Assembly (NCBI RefSeq): GCF_000337675.1
Contig: NZ_AOIB01000013.1
Coordinates: 424,490-488,489 of the forward strand
Direction: 5' to 3'
From: Natronococcus amylolyticus DSM 10524
Lineage (GTDB): Archaea; Halobacteriota; Halobacteria; Halobacteriales; Natrialbaceae
Length of the DNA: 64,000 nucleotides
In this document: positions 17,190-26,453 of the stretch, in pieces
Layout: every line of letters begins with the position of its first letter
How positions within the stretch are numbered: the stretch's first letter is position 1
The notes under the pieces: model-generated
Databases searched by the model: none
Told to the model about the DNA's origin: nothing
What the model saw: the letters and a program-made list of their open reading frames with translations, nothing else
Translations under genes and position numbers: made by a program

Positions 17190-17546
17190 ATGCTCGGGGC
17201 CGCGTCGCTCGTTCTCGGCGGAATCGTTGGGGTGTTTTTCGTCTCGTGGCTGGTCGGCCGGGTTCGTTCTTCCGACAGCGAGCGACAAGCGTCCGCAGCG
17301 CGCCATCGGGAGGCCCAGCAACGCGAGCCGCCGGTCGAGATCGGCGACACTCGAACGGTCGCCATCGAGGAGTTCACGACGCATCACTCCGGGACGCGTC
17401 AGGCGGTCTGCAGGATCGAGGGGTTCGTCGTCTTCGTCGAGGACCTGCCCGGCGACCTCGAGGAACGAGACATCATCGAGATCACGATCCTCTCGTTCAA
17501 CCGCGGCCACACCTCCGCGACCGCGACCTTCCTCGAGCGGGCCTGA
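17190..17546 (+). CDS. Membrane-anchored TRAM-domain RNA-binding protein
   Basis: A 118-residue protein with one N-terminal membrane helix (residues 2-22), a charged linker and a C-terminal TRAM domain from about residue 50. Diagnostic pieces are IGDTRTVAIEEF, IEGFVVFVEDLPGDL and ITILSFNRGHTSATATF, which match the small beta-barrel TRAM proteins that bind RNA and often act as RNA chaperones in archaea. Membrane attachment is the unusual part. It is located between tgtA and arcS, and its stop abuts the stop of the convergent wHTH gene with no gap. Confidence 0.8.
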   Translation: MLGAASLVLGGIVGVFFVSWLVGRVRSSDSERQASAARHREAQQREPPVEIGDTRTVAIEEFTTHHSGTRQAVCRIEGFVVFVEDLPGDLEERDIIEITILSFNRGHTSATATFLERA

Positions 17547-17798
17547 TCACTCCCCGAGTTCCTCCTCGAGCGAGAGCCACCAGAGGTAGCCCTCGCCGGC
17601 GACCTGGTGGCCCTCGAGTCGACCGGCCTCGACCAGCGACTCGAGCCGGGGGACCAGCTCCCTGGGAGTAACGTCGAACTTCCCCGCGAGATAGGTCGTG
17701 TTGACGACGGGCTTGGGGGCGGCGCGGATCGCCTCGACGAGTCGGTCGTCGATCGCGTCGCCCTCGGTGTTTTGATCCCTGTTTGACGGTGGCGACAT
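17547..17798 (-). CDS. Small winged-helix-like protein
   Basis: An 83-residue acidic protein. Residues 15-75 look like a winged helix: RLVEAIRAAPKPVVNTTYLA, then FDVTPRELVPRLESLVEAGRLEG (recognition helix), then YLWWLSLEEE (wing). It may be a small transcription regulator. It converges with the TRAM gene, the two stops being directly adjacent. The ATG at 17798 (MSPPSNRDQ) is preferred over a reading that starts at 18083 in the opposite gene. Confidence 0.7.
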   Translation of the reverse strand: MSPPSNRDQNTEGDAIDDRLVEAIRAAPKPVVNTTYLAGKFDVTPRELVPRLESLVEAGRLEGHQVAGEGYLWWLSLEEELGE

Positions 17799-17883
17799 AC
17801 GGGACGTACGGTCTCGACCGGGTTGAATCTGGGCCCAACGGGAAACGGGGAGGGTTTTTCGCCGCTGCCAGTGTGGATTGGGT

Positions 17884-18294
17884 ATGCTTCGCCCGCTGCT
17901 GCTCGCGTTCGCCATCCTCGAGATCCTCGTACCGGATCGAATTGTTGCTCGGGGAGAACGGCTTGCCTTCGAGAACCCGGAAAGCGGCCGACTTCGACCC
18001 TGGACGCTTCCCCTGGCGCGCCTCGAGGGTGTCACCGCGATCTGGCTCGTTCGGAACCGCGAGACGGCGTGGCCCGGCGTCAAGCCGCTGTTCGCCGTTC
18101 TCGGCCTGCCGGCCCTGTTACAGCCGCGGGCGTTTCTGAACGTCGCGCTCGCGACGGCCTACGAGAACCCCGAGGACATCGAGCTCAAGTCGTGGGTCGT
18201 CCCGTTCACGCGGGCTCTGGGCGCCTGCTACCTCGTCGTCGCGCTGTGGCCCGGCCGCTCCGGATCGCCGTCGGACGCCCGGTCGGAGCCGTAG
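17884..18294 (+). CDS. Conserved membrane protein of unknown function
   Basis: A 136-residue hydrophobic protein with three or four membrane segments (around residues 3-14, 42-58, 75-100 and 115-131) and Arg/Glu-rich loops. It includes PDRIVARGERLAFENP and a later echo TAYENPEDIELKSW, suggesting two related halves. No known family is recognised. It ends 47 bp before arcS and may share its transcript. The start MLRPLLLAF is an ATG two codons after another in-frame ATG. Confidence 0.65.
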   Translation: MLRPLLLAFAILEILVPDRIVARGERLAFENPESGRLRPWTLPLARLEGVTAIWLVRNRETAWPGVKPLFAVLGLPALLQPRAFLNVALATAYENPEDIELKSWVVPFTRALGACYLVVALWPGRSGSPSDARSEP

Positions 18295-18341
18295 CCGACG
18301 GCTATCGACAGCCTCTTTCGCGCCCCACCGTCATATCCGGT

Positions 18342-20093
18342 ATGACCGACTACTTCGAAGTACACGCACGCGACGGGGCCGCGCGCGTGGGCGAGCTTCG
18401 TCTCGAGGAGCCGCGTTCGACGCCCGCGCTCGTCGACGACGTCCTCGAGGACGCGGGCTCATTGTGGAGCGCCGATCGGGGGGTGCCCGAGGGCGACGAC
18501 TCCAGTCTCACCGTCCTTCCCCACCGCGGGTTCCCCGGCGGCACCGCCGACGAGGTCAAGGAATCCTTCGCCGTCGAGTATCCCAATGTCGACTACCCGA
18601 GCGTCGCCGTCGTCTCCAGCGACCACGCCGACGACCACGGTACCGACGCCTACGCCGTCTCGGACGTCCAGTCGATCACCGGCCACGGTGCGGCGCTGGT
18701 CGAGGCCGTCGTCGAGGCCCGCGAGGCGATACCCACCGACACCGCGCTCTACTTTTCGGGGGTCGCCACGCCCCGTAACGTCGCCGTGCTCGCCTACGCG
18801 GGTGTCGACCTGTTCGACGAGACAGCCACCGTCGTGAAGGGAACCGAGGGTCGGTATCTCACCACGGACGACGCCTACTTCCTCGAGGACCTCGAGGAGC
18901 TGCCCTGTGCCTGTCCCGCCTGCGAAAAGTCGCGCGAGGAGTTCACGCTCGAGGACTGCGTCGAACACAACGTCAACGCTCTCGAGGCAGAACTGGGGAT
19001 CGTCCGCCGACGGATCCGTGACGGCCGACTCCGGGACTACGTCGAGGGCCAGGCCCGCCAGGACCAGTGGCTCACCGCCGCGATGCGCGAACTCGACTCG
19101 CAATGGGGCTACCTCGAGGAGCGCACCCCGATCCTGCGAGACGCACAGATCGACGCCGCGAGCAGCGATACGATTCGGCGGGTCGAGATCCAACGCTACG
19201 CCGACCGGGTGACCACGCGGTACCAAAACCGGTTCAACAACCCGCTCGTGCTGGTGCCCTGCTCGGCGGCGAAACCCTACAGCGAATCCCAGAGCCACCG
19301 CCAGTTCCACGACGCGATCCAGTTCCGGGGCCACCTCGTCTCGATGACCAGCCCCATCGGCGTCGTCCCCCAGGAGCTCGAGACGACCTACCCTGCCCAG
19401 CACTACGACACCGTCGTCACGGGTCGCTGGTCCGAGGACGAGAAACAGTTCGTGAGTCAGGTTCTGCAGCGGTACCTCGAGCGTAACTCCTACCCGGAGA
19501 TCATCGCCCACGTCCCCAACGAGGGCTACCGCGACATCGTCGGACGGGTCGAGGACGAGCTCGAACTCGATATTACGTACACCGTCGAGGAGCACCCGAC
19601 CGAGACCGAGTCGCTAGCGAACCTCCAGCGGGCGCTCTCTGGCGAACTCAAATACTCCAAGCGCGAACGCGAGCACAACACCGTCCGCGCCATCGCAGAC
19701 TACCTGCTCGGCGACGGCGCGGGCGACGAGCTCTTCTCCGATATTCAAACGACAAGTCGGTACCCGAAGATCCAGGTTCGCGATCGCGACGAGACGCAGC
19801 TGGCGACGATGGTACCCCAGTACGGGACGCTGTCGTTCACGCTCGAGGGCGCCGAGATGTGGGTCGACAGCGAGGCGCCGACCAAACGTGTCGAGATCGA
19901 CGGCTTCGTCCCCCACGGCAGCGTGCTCGCGCCGGGGGTCGTCGACGCCGACGAGGAGATTCGGGTGGGCGACGAGGTCGTCGTCGAGGGGCCAAAGGCC
20001 TTCGGCGTCGGCCGCGCCGAGATGTTCGGCCGCGAGATGGCCGAAAGCACGCGCGGTATCGCCTGCGAGATCCGTCACGTCGAGGAGAAGTAG
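18342..20093 (+). CDS. arcS: Archaeosine synthase subunit ArcS
   Basis: A 583-residue ArcS, a paralogue of TgtA. It attaches lysine to preQ0 at tRNA position 15, after which RaSEA (37376-38476) releases the archaeosine side chain. The TgtA-like barrel includes YFSGVATPRNVAVLAYAGVD and ends with the CACPAC cysteine group. A central domain carries the PCSAAKPYSESQSH motif, typical of ArcS. The C-terminal ~75 residues are a PUA domain (VEIDGFVPHGSVLAPGV...VGDEVVVEGP) for tRNA binding. The ATG at 18342 is the first in this frame that matches the family. Confidence 0.92.
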   Translation: MTDYFEVHARDGAARVGELRLEEPRSTPALVDDVLEDAGSLWSADRGVPEGDDSSLTVLPHRGFPGGTADEVKESFAVEYPNVDYPSVAVVSSDHADDHGTDAYAVSDVQSITGHGAALVEAVVEAREAIPTDTALYFSGVATPRNVAVLAYAGVDLFDETATVVKGTEGRYLTTDDAYFLEDLEELPCACPACEKSREEFTLEDCVEHNVNALEAELGIVRRRIRDGRLRDYVEGQARQDQWLTAAMRELDSQWGYLEERTPILRDAQIDAASSDTIRRVEIQRYADRVTTRYQNRFNNPLVLVPCSAAKPYSESQSHRQFHDAIQFRGHLVSMTSPIGVVPQELETTYPAQHYDTVVTGRWSEDEKQFVSQVLQRYLERNSYPEIIAHVPNEGYRDIVGRVEDELELDITYTVEEHPTETESLANLQRALSGELKYSKREREHNTVRAIADYLLGDGAGDELFSDIQTTSRYPKIQVRDRDETQLATMVPQYGTLSFTLEGAEMWVDSEAPTKRVEIDGFVPHGSVLAPGVVDADEEIRVGDEVVVEGPKAFGVGRAEMFGREMAESTRGIACEIRHVEEK

Positions 20094-20110
20094 TCACAGA
20101 CGCACAACCT

Positions 20111-20335
20111 CTATGCGAATCGGCCTATGATCCGTGAGTTGCGCTTCCGGTGGGTCAATTCCTCCCCTGGCACCAGTTCGGCAGCGTATCGTACACAGAC
20201 CAAGCAGGTGACGAAACGATAGTCGGTTTCTCCTGTGGCCCTCGAGAATCGCGTGCCGAGTACGCAGCGCGAACACGACGTCCCTCGTAAGCCAACCGAC
20301 GGGGCTAATCGCCGGTCAGCACCGACCACTGGCAA
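20111..20335 (-). CDS. Possible small zinc-ribbon protein
   Basis: This weak candidate lies in the 304-bp gap between arcS and the propeller gene. The frame holds CSRC and, 20 residues on, FVTCLVCVRYAAEL, so two CxxC pairs could bind zinc. The only long start is TTG (20335) or GTG (20329). Codon use is poorer than in neighbours, and the region after the second pair is basic. It may be a decayed gene or chance. Apart from this frame, and the TATA box TTTTAT (20367-20372) of the next gene, the gap shows nothing. Confidence 0.3.
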   Translation of the reverse strand: MPVVGADRRLAPSVGLRGTSCSRCVLGTRFSRATGETDYRFVTCLVCVRYAAELVPGEELTHRKRNSRIIGRFA

Positions 20336-20397
20336 TTAACCGGGCCGGCTCGTGCAAACCGTCCTGTTTTATCAGTACGTATTAGTGTGCATATACA

Positions 20398-22320
20398 ATG
20401 AATACCACTCGGCGAACACTGGTAGCGTCGGGAACGTCTCTCGTCGCGGCTGGGGTGTTCGGGTCGCTGTCGACGGCGGCGGCCGAACACGACGAGGACG
20501 ATGAACTTGCCGAGGACGATTCCGAGTACTCTCCAGTCGAGGAGTCCGCGAGCTGGTCGTCGTACGCCGGGACCGTGGGAAATACGGGTGCCGTACCCGC
20601 AGACGGCGCCTTCCCTGAGCCGGAAACGGTCGCGTGGGAACACGACGACTCGGGCCACGTCGCCATCGCCGACGGACGGGTCTATCTCCGGTCGGAGAAC
20701 TCGCTTTACGCTCTCGACGACGGTGATGGTTCGGTCGTCTGGACGGCCGACGACGTCGGAACCGAAGGCGGTGTCCGGTATGGAACGCCGGCAGTCGCCG
20801 ACGAGACGGTCGTTATCGGCGGCGATCGACTGACGGCGCTCGACGCCGACAGCGGTGAGGTTCGCTGGAGCCAGGAGTTCGATACCGAGAGTGACGAGGC
20901 GGTAACGAGCCCGACGGTGGCGTTCGACACCGTGTTCGTCGTTGCCGACGAGGCCCTCCACGCCTTCGAATTAACTGACGGATCGCTCCGGTGGAGTCGG
21001 GAGTCGATCGAACTCGACCCGCCCGAGGATTCGGATCTGGACGACAGCCAGGATGTCGCCTTCGTCTCGACACCGGCCGTGTCGAACGAGTACGTCTACG
21101 CGGGTGTGGGTCACGACGACCCCGCCGGGGTGGCGGCTCTCGACGTCGATGCAGGCGAGACACAGTGGGCGCATGCTATCGAAGAGGAGACGAGGCGGTA
21201 CGCCGAGAGCTTCAACCGTGATATTCTGGCAACCGAAAACAGAGTATACACGCGTGGGGGTGACGTCGACCAGGGACTGCAGTACCCCGTTCTGGATTCT
21301 CGGACGGGTGAGGAAGTGACCCGAGAGAACGCATCCCGAACTCGACCGGCCGCGACGGACGAGGTTCGTGTCGCGACGGGACGAAGTGGATTCTCTGTCG
21401 AGAACCACGAGACGGACGAAGGGTGGAGCAAGGGTGGTGACGCGGACGGATGGAGCCACACGGACGCATGGGGACAGCCGGCCATCGCCGGAGAGATACT
21501 CGTGATCCCGTATCAAGTAAATGCCCCGGAGGGAGACGAAAACGATGGGATCTACGGCTTCGAGCTCGAGGACGGAACCGAACGGTGGCAGTTCACCCAC
21601 GCCGATGTGGACGGCACAGATGTCTGGAACACCCACGGGTTCGTCGTCAGCGGGGAGAGTATCTACGTCACTGGGGGAGATCAGCTCCAGGTCCTTCGCC
21701 CCGAGGATCAGGAGCAGCAAGAAGAGAGCGACGAGGAAGACGAGGAGCAGCAAGAAGAGAGCGACGAGGAAGACGAGGAGCAAGACCAAGAAGAAGGTGG
21801 CGAGGAAGACGAGGAGCAAGATCAAGAAGAGGGCGGCGAGGAAGACGAAGAGCAAGAAGCGGACGACCAACCGGAGGATTCGGACTCCGAGGACGAGTCG
21901 TCAGACGAGGAGCCATCGGAGGGCGACGAAGCTGACGACGGGGTTGATGAAACGCCAGGCGACGACACGGCGGAAGATGCTGACGATGATGCGTCGGACG
22001 CGGAATCCACAGAAGGGGCCGACGACGCCGACACCGGTGATGCCGACGACACAGACGAGGCCGACGAGGACGATACTGACGAGGCCGACGAGGAGGAAGA
22101 CGATACCGGCACCGACGACGGGGGCGCCGAGGCCGACGAGGGTGACGAGGACGTGGACGAGGGTGACGACACCGCTGGTGACACCGACGACAGTGATGAC
22201 ACCGACGACGCCGATGGGGTGCCCGGCTTCACCACCGGTGCGGGTATCCTCGGTGGCGCGCTCGGTCTCGAGTGGATGCGTCGGCAGGCGAGGACGGACA
22301 AGTCGGACGAAAAGCAATAA
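20398..22320 (+). CDS. Tat-exported PQQ-type beta-propeller protein with acidic stalk and PGF-CTERM-like anchor
   Basis: A 640-residue protein. Residues 1-29 are a Tat signal (TTRRTLVASG) ending in TAAA. Residues about 50-440 form a beta-propeller of the PQQ-binding type, with repeated units such as LYALDDGDGSVVWT, LTALDADSGEVRWS and VAALDVDAGETQWA. Residues 440-610 are an Asp/Glu stalk that includes EEQQEESDEED repeats. The end is PGFTTGAGILGGALGLEW plus RRQ, a PGF-CTERM-like tripartite signal processed by archaeosortase. It is probably a surface-anchored propeller; ligand or enzyme activity is unknown. The TATA box 26-31 nt upstream implies a leaderless mRNA. Confidence 0.85.
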   Translation: MNTTRRTLVASGTSLVAAGVFGSLSTAAAEHDEDDELAEDDSEYSPVEESASWSSYAGTVGNTGAVPADGAFPEPETVAWEHDDSGHVAIADGRVYLRSENSLYALDDGDGSVVWTADDVGTEGGVRYGTPAVADETVVIGGDRLTALDADSGEVRWSQEFDTESDEAVTSPTVAFDTVFVVADEALHAFELTDGSLRWSRESIELDPPEDSDLDDSQDVAFVSTPAVSNEYVYAGVGHDDPAGVAALDVDAGETQWAHAIEEETRRYAESFNRDILATENRVYTRGGDVDQGLQYPVLDSRTGEEVTRENASRTRPAATDEVRVATGRSGFSVENHETDEGWSKGGDADGWSHTDAWGQPAIAGEILVIPYQVNAPEGDENDGIYGFELEDGTERWQFTHADVDGTDVWNTHGFVVSGESIYVTGGDQLQVLRPEDQEQQEESDEEDEEQQEESDEEDEEQDQEEGGEEDEEQDQEEGGEEDEEQEADDQPEDSDSEDESSDEEPSEGDEADDGVDETPGDDTAEDADDDASDAESTEGADDADTGDADDTDEADEDDTDEADEEEDDTGTDDGGAEADEGDEDVDEGDDTAGDTDDSDDTDDADGVPGFTTGAGILGGALGLEWMRRQARTDKSDEKQ

Positions 22321-22447
22321 CAGCGAGGACGAGCCGGTCGTACCGTCGCATGCTGTTGTTCGTCCGAGCGGGACTGTACGGAGGAAGAACGCGGTACGGA
22401 CAGGCGGTACCACTGCGGTAGCGCCACGAGCGCAGCACCCGCGAGCG

Positions 22448-22485
22448 ACCAGCGGGAGCGAGCGGCCTTTTTAGCGTAGATTTTT
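22448..22485 (+). terminator. GC-rich block plus T-runs after the propeller gene
   Basis: A GC-rich segment with partly repeated GAGCGA/GGGAGCGAG units ends in TTTTT (22468-22472) and again TTTTT (22481-22485). This is the usual look of a haloarchaeal terminator. On the other strand an A-run at 22527-22531 gives the convergent small membrane gene its own T-run. Confidence 0.45.
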
Positions 22486-22542
22486 GCAAGCGGTTCGAGC
22501 GACCGCAGGGAGCGAGGACCCGCAGCAAAAAGGTACGTGTGC

Positions 22543-22818
22543 TTACCCGCGGATCGACGGCACGAGATCTAGCGCAACCGCAGCGATGGCGAAACCGAGA
22601 ACAACGAGTGCGAGGCTGACGACCGCACCGGTCGTCCCGGCCACCTCGAGCAACCCTCGAACCCCGGTCGCGACGAACAGCAAGGCGAACCCGAGCAGGG
22701 CAACGGTACCGACGACATCGAGCAGTGCGTCTCTGACGGCGGTACGGACGACGGCGTACAGCTCCTCGCGATCGACCTCGGCCGCCGTCCCGCCGTCAGG
22801 TTTCGGTTCCGTTCCCAT
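22543..22818 (-). CDS. Small membrane protein of unknown function
   Basis: A 91-residue protein with an acidic N-terminal region (EVDREELYAVVRTAVRDALLD) and two membrane helices (about 35-54 and 62-84). It ends in PSIRG. No family is recognised with confidence. It converges on the propeller gene. The ATG at 22818 (MGTEPKPDG) is preferred over an in-frame ATG two codons upstream. Confidence 0.65.
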   Translation of the reverse strand: MGTEPKPDGGTAAEVDREELYAVVRTAVRDALLDVVGTVALLGFALLFVATGVRGLLEVAGTTGAVVSLALVVLGFAIAAVALDLVPSIRG

Positions 22819-22915
22819 ACGCACCGACGCGTTTCGAGGCGTATAAGTTTTCGAGAACGAACGATCGAGAGCGTCGACCGAACGGTTATTCAGCCTTCGC
22901 CTCCGACCGCCCGTC

Positions 22916-23947
22916 GTGAACCTCTCGATCGTCGATCTGGCGCCCGTTCGGGACGGAGAAAGCGCAACCGAGGCCTACGAGCACACCACCGAACTCGCTC
23001 GAGTCGCCGAGGAACTTGGCTACGAGCGATTCTGGGTGGCCGAACACCACGGGCTGGCCGACTCGATCGCGAGCACCACGCCGGAGGTGCTGATCGCCCA
23101 CCTCGCCGCGAAAACCGACGACATTCGCGTCGGTTCGGGAACCGTCCTGCTGAACCACTACAGTCCGTTCAAGGTCGCCGAGACGTTCGCCTCGCTGGAC
23201 GGGCTGGCGCCCGGCCGGGTCGACCTCGGGCTCGGTCGCGCGACCGGAATGCCGGAAGTCGACCGCGCGCTGGGCACCGAGCGACGCAAGCGCAACCCCG
23301 ATCAGGACCACCGAGAGAAGGTCGAGGCCGCTACGAGCCATCTCTACGACGGGTTCGAGGAGGGCCACCCCTACGCGGATATCAAGATCCCGCGCTCGGC
23401 CGACGACGTCCCCGAGATCTGGGTGCTCGGCTCGAGCCCCTCGAGCGCCGAGATCGCCGGGGAGCTCGGCCTGCGGTACTGCTTCGCGGCGTTTATCCGC
23501 CCACAGCTCGCCGAGCGCGCCTTCGAAACCTATCGCGACAACTTCGATCCCTCCGCGTTCGACGCCGGCCCCGACGAGCCCCGGGGGATGCTCGCGGTGA
23601 ACGCGGCGTGTGCCGAGACCGACGAGGAGGCGGCGCGACTGCGGGCGACGGCCGAGGCCTCGTACAAACGGATGCAGCGCGGTGTCGTCGGCTCGATGCC
23701 GTCGGTCGAGGAGGCGATCGACGAACTCGGCGGCGTTCCCGAACCGACGCCGAACCCGCTTCCGGACGGCGAGTGGCCTCGCTCGATTTCGGGGAGTCCG
23801 GAGACGATGCGGGATCTGCTCGAGCAACTGACCGACCGAGTCGGCGTCGACGACGTAATCGTCCAGAACCTGATCGCCGATCACGACGACGTGATCCGAT
23901 CGCACGAACTACTCGCGGAGACGGCCGATCTCACGGCCGCACGCTGA
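22916..23947 (+). CDS. Luciferase-like (LLM class) flavin-dependent oxidoreductase
   Basis: A 343-residue TIM-barrel protein of the luciferase-like monooxygenase superfamily, group 1 (LLM_grp1). Visible family features are GYERFWVAEHHGLADSIAST near the N terminus, VGSGTVLLNHYSPFKVAE, and RVDLGLGRATG. Members use FMN or F420 to oxidise or reduce an unidentified small molecule. The protein starts with GTG at 22916 (MNLSIVDLAPVRDG), 27 nt after the TATA-like GGTTATTC. It is full length and monocistronic. Confidence 0.88.
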   Translation: MNLSIVDLAPVRDGESATEAYEHTTELARVAEELGYERFWVAEHHGLADSIASTTPEVLIAHLAAKTDDIRVGSGTVLLNHYSPFKVAETFASLDGLAPGRVDLGLGRATGMPEVDRALGTERRKRNPDQDHREKVEAATSHLYDGFEEGHPYADIKIPRSADDVPEIWVLGSSPSSAEIAGELGLRYCFAAFIRPQLAERAFETYRDNFDPSAFDAGPDEPRGMLAVNAACAETDEEAARLRATAEASYKRMQRGVVGSMPSVEEAIDELGGVPEPTPNPLPDGEWPRSISGSPETMRDLLEQLTDRVGVDDVIVQNLIADHDDVIRSHELLAETADLTAAR

Positions 23948-23977
23948 CCCGACTCGGACGGGGTCGAAGCCGCACCG

Positions 23978-24172
23978 TTACCAGTGAGCCGCCAGGTTAG
24001 CCAGATCGACGCCGATCGCAAACGGAAGCAACAGGACCGTCGCCGCGTACACGAGGCCAACCAGGACGGTATCGCGGACGCTTCGGTCCGGGAAGTCCTC
24101 CGACGTCAGCGAGTGACGTACCGCGCCGAGCAGCGTCCTCGTTTCTCCGAACGCCCGTTCGGTTCCGTTCAT
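23978..24172 (-). CDS. Small single-helix membrane protein
   Basis: A 64-residue hypothetical protein with a charged N-terminal half and one membrane helix (VLVGLVYAATVLLLPFAIGV). A CACACAAT element lies 48 nt upstream, followed by AT-rich sequence (GAGAATTATCAT), which supports it being transcribed. No family is recognised. Confidence 0.55.
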   Translation of the reverse strand: MNGTERAFGETRTLLGAVRHSLTSEDFPDRSVRDTVLVGLVYAATVLLLPFAIGVDLANLAAHW

Positions 24173-24219
24173 CGCTAGCGTTCACCCCCGTGACGGATTC
24201 GCATGATAATTCTCAATCT

Positions 24220-24227
24220 ATTGTGTG
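24220..24227 (-). promoter_or_regulatory. CACACAAT upstream element
   Basis: On the minus strand CCCACACAATAGATTGAG lies 48 nt before the start at 24172. It is one of four copies of this 8-mer in the window, all between genes and pointing towards the nearest start. Confidence 0.35.
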
Positions 24228-24306
24228 GGCTGGATTCGGATAACTGTGCCCATTGCATTACGAAGGTGTTCGGGTACGGCAGGATCGATCCGACTGCCCG
24301 ATTCGA

Positions 24307-25992
24307 TCACTCCCCGAGTACCGAATCGAAGAACTTCCGCTCCGAGGTCCGCAGATGTTGGTTGAACGTCGCGGGTGAGATCCCGAGTCGGTCGGCGATC
24401 TCCTCGCCGGTACTCTCGCGGGGCCAGTCGAAGTAGCCCGCGAAGTAGGCCGTCTCGAGGGCGGCCCGCTGCTTTTCGGTGAGGTCGCTCTCAAGAACCG
24501 ACTCCGAGCCCGACTCCGAGCGATCGCCCCGTTCGGTCGTCCGCTGGGCGAGGTAGGTGACGTCCGGGCGCTGTTCTTTGAGCAGTTCGATCATCTGGCG
24601 GGTGTCCCGGCCGCGAGGGAGTTCGACGACGAACCGGAACTCCCCGTCGGCGATCGTCGCGGAGGCGACCCGACCGCCGTGGGTCGCGATCGTCTCAAAC
24701 AGCGAGACCGCCGTCGGCGCGACGAGCTCGAACTCGAAGTAGTCCTTTCGAGCCGAGAGGACCCGCGCCTCGCCGAGACCGTCGGTTTCCTCTATCGTCT
24801 CGAGGAACGTCTCCTGCTCGAGGTCGGACGCGGAGCCGTAGACCAGCAGCGTCTCGTCGCCGTGGATCATCCGATCGAACCGGATCGTACACGACTCCTC
24901 GGTGGAGAGGGCGATCAACTCCGGGGCCATCTCCCCGATCCGGAACTCGAGTTCGATGACGGCGTCGCTGACCAGCGCGTCCTTGCGTTCGATGGCGGTG
25001 ATCGCGTGGGCGATGACGTCGCCGATCCGCGAGAGGATCGTCGCCTCGGCGTCGGTGAACGACCGGGCTGACGCCGAGTAGACGTTCAACACGCCGTAGA
25101 CGAGATCCTCGTGGACGATCGGGATCGCGACCGTTGATCGGTAGCCGCGGTCGCTTGCAGCCTCCCGCCACGGGCCGAACGTCTCCTCGGTCTGCGTATC
25201 CTGGGCGATCTGGACCTCGCCGGTTCGGATCGCCGTTCCGGAGGGTCCCTGGCCCCGTTCGTCGTCCGGATCGGCGGTGACCTCGACTTCGTCGAGGTAG
25301 CCGTCCTCGGCGCCGGCGGCCGCGGTTGGCTCGATCCGGTCGCTGCCAGGGTTGACGCTCCCGAGCCAGGCGAACCGGTAGCCGTCCGACTCGACGAGGC
25401 GGTCACAGACCTCCTGTTCGAGCTCTGCGCGGGTCTCGGTCGTGATCACCGCGTGGGTGATGTCGTGGCCGATTCGGTTGAGGCGGTTGAGTGCCTCGAG
25501 CTGTTCGCGCTGGCGTCGGCGCTGGCGTTCCTGGTGGGCTCGCTCGATCGCGTGATGGATCGTCCGGATCAGCAACTCGTCGGTGACCTCGTCCTTGACG
25601 AGGAAGTCCTGGGCACCGCTTTGAATCGCCTGGACGCCGACCTCCTGGTCGCTGACGCCGGTGAAGACGACGATCGGCGTCTCGTCGGCGACGTCGTCGA
25701 CCGTCTCGAGGGTGTCGAGCCCACGACTGTCCGGAAGGTTCAGATCGAGCAACACGAGATCCGGCGGCGTCGATCGGAGCGTCTCGAGGCCCTCCTCGAG
25801 ATGGTCCTCGTGGATCACCGTCGGCGCCTGGTTCGTCGACTCGTCGGGGTTGACCCGCTGGGTGAGTTCGGTCGCGTCCCGGAGCATCTCCTGGATCAGC
25901 CGCGCGTCGCCCGGGTTGTCCTCGATCAGCAGCAACTCGAGCGTGCCGCCGATATCGGCGTCGTCGCCGGCTCCGGAGACGACGTCGTTCAT
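24307..25992 (-). CDS. Receiver-GAF-HTH regulator of the Bat (bacterio-opsin activator) type
   Basis: A 561-residue regulator. Residues about 17-140 are a response-regulator receiver ([13 protein letters not shown], phospho-acceptor Asp in [11 protein letters not shown], Thr in VVFTGVSD, Lys in FLVKD). Residues about 180-335 are a GAF sensor domain, followed by a Bat-associated region. The C-terminal ~55 residues are an HTH of the haloarchaeal Bat type ([20 protein letters not shown]). The ATG overlaps the stop of the upstream receiver gene (ATGA), so both are made together. It is likely a phosphorylation-controlled transcription factor; the targets are unknown. Confidence 0.88.
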   Translation of the reverse strand: MNDVVSGAGDDADIGGTLELLLIEDNPGDARLIQEMLRDATELTQRVNPDESTNQAPTVIHEDHLEEGLETLRSTPPDLVLLDLNLPDSRGLDTLETVDDVADETPIVVFTGVSDQEVGVQAIQSGAQDFLVKDEVTDELLIRTIHHAIERAHQERQRRRQREQLEALNRLNRIGHDITHAVITTETRAELEQEVCDRLVESDGYRFAWLGSVNPGSDRIEPTAAAGAEDGYLDEVEVTADPDDERGQGPSGTAIRTGEVQIAQDTQTEETFGPWREAASDRGYRSTVAIPIVHEDLVYGVLNVYSASARSFTDAEATILSRIGDVIAHAITAIERKDALVSDAVIELEFRIGEMAPELIALSTEESCTIRFDRMIHGDETLLVYGSASDLEQETFLETIEETDGLGEARVLSARKDYFEFELVAPTAVSLFETIATHGGRVASATIADGEFRFVVELPRGRDTRQMIELLKEQRPDVTYLAQRTTERGDRSESGSESVLESDLTEKQRAALETAYFAGYFDWPRESTGEEIADRLGISPATFNQHLRTSERKFFDSVLGE

Positions 25993-26453
25993 TGACCGTC
26001 CTCCTCGGGGGGGAGTCGGACTACGGAGAACCAGAACTTCTCGAACGCGCGGACGGTCTCGATGAACTCGTCGGGGTCGACCGGCTTCGTCAGGTAGGCG
26101 TTCGCGTGGAGCTCGTACGATCTGGCGATGTCCTCCTCAGCTCGCGAACTCGTCAGGACGATCACCGGGATCGACTGAAGCTGGGGATCGTCCTTGAGAT
26201 CGGCGAGCACCTCCTCGCCGTCCTTCCGGGGAAGGTTGAGGTCGAGCAACACGAGATCGGGTCGCGGCGCGTCCTCGTACTCGCCTCGCTGGTGGAGAAA
26301 ATCCAACGCGTCGCTGCCGTCCGAGACGGTGTGCAGGTCGTTGTCGATCCGACCCTGCTTGAACGCCTCTCGAGTTAGACGGACGTCACCCGGATTGTCC
26401 TCGACCAGGAGCAGCTGTGCGGGTTCGGGGGAGTGCTGTCCTGACTCGCTCAT
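25989..26453 (-). CDS. Single-domain response regulator (Rcp1-like)
   Basis: A 154-residue stand-alone receiver domain. Conserved parts are [18 protein letters not shown] (acidic pocket), phospho-Asp in [25 protein letters not shown] and YLTKPVD (Lys). The long insertion [16 protein letters not shown] is typical of the Rcp1/CheY-like group that pairs with phytochrome-type or PAS kinases. It overlaps the Bat-like gene by 4 bp and may pass phosphate to the same pathway. No kinase gene is adjacent upstream. MSESGQHSP is the likely N terminus. Confidence 0.87.
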   Translation of the reverse strand: MSESGQHSPEPAQLLLVEDNPGDVRLTREAFKQGRIDNDLHTVSDGSDALDFLHQRGEYEDAPRPDLVLLDLNLPRKDGEEVLADLKDDPQLQSIPVIVLTSSRAEEDIARSYELHANAYLTKPVDPDEFIETVRAFEKFWFSVVRLPPEEDGQ

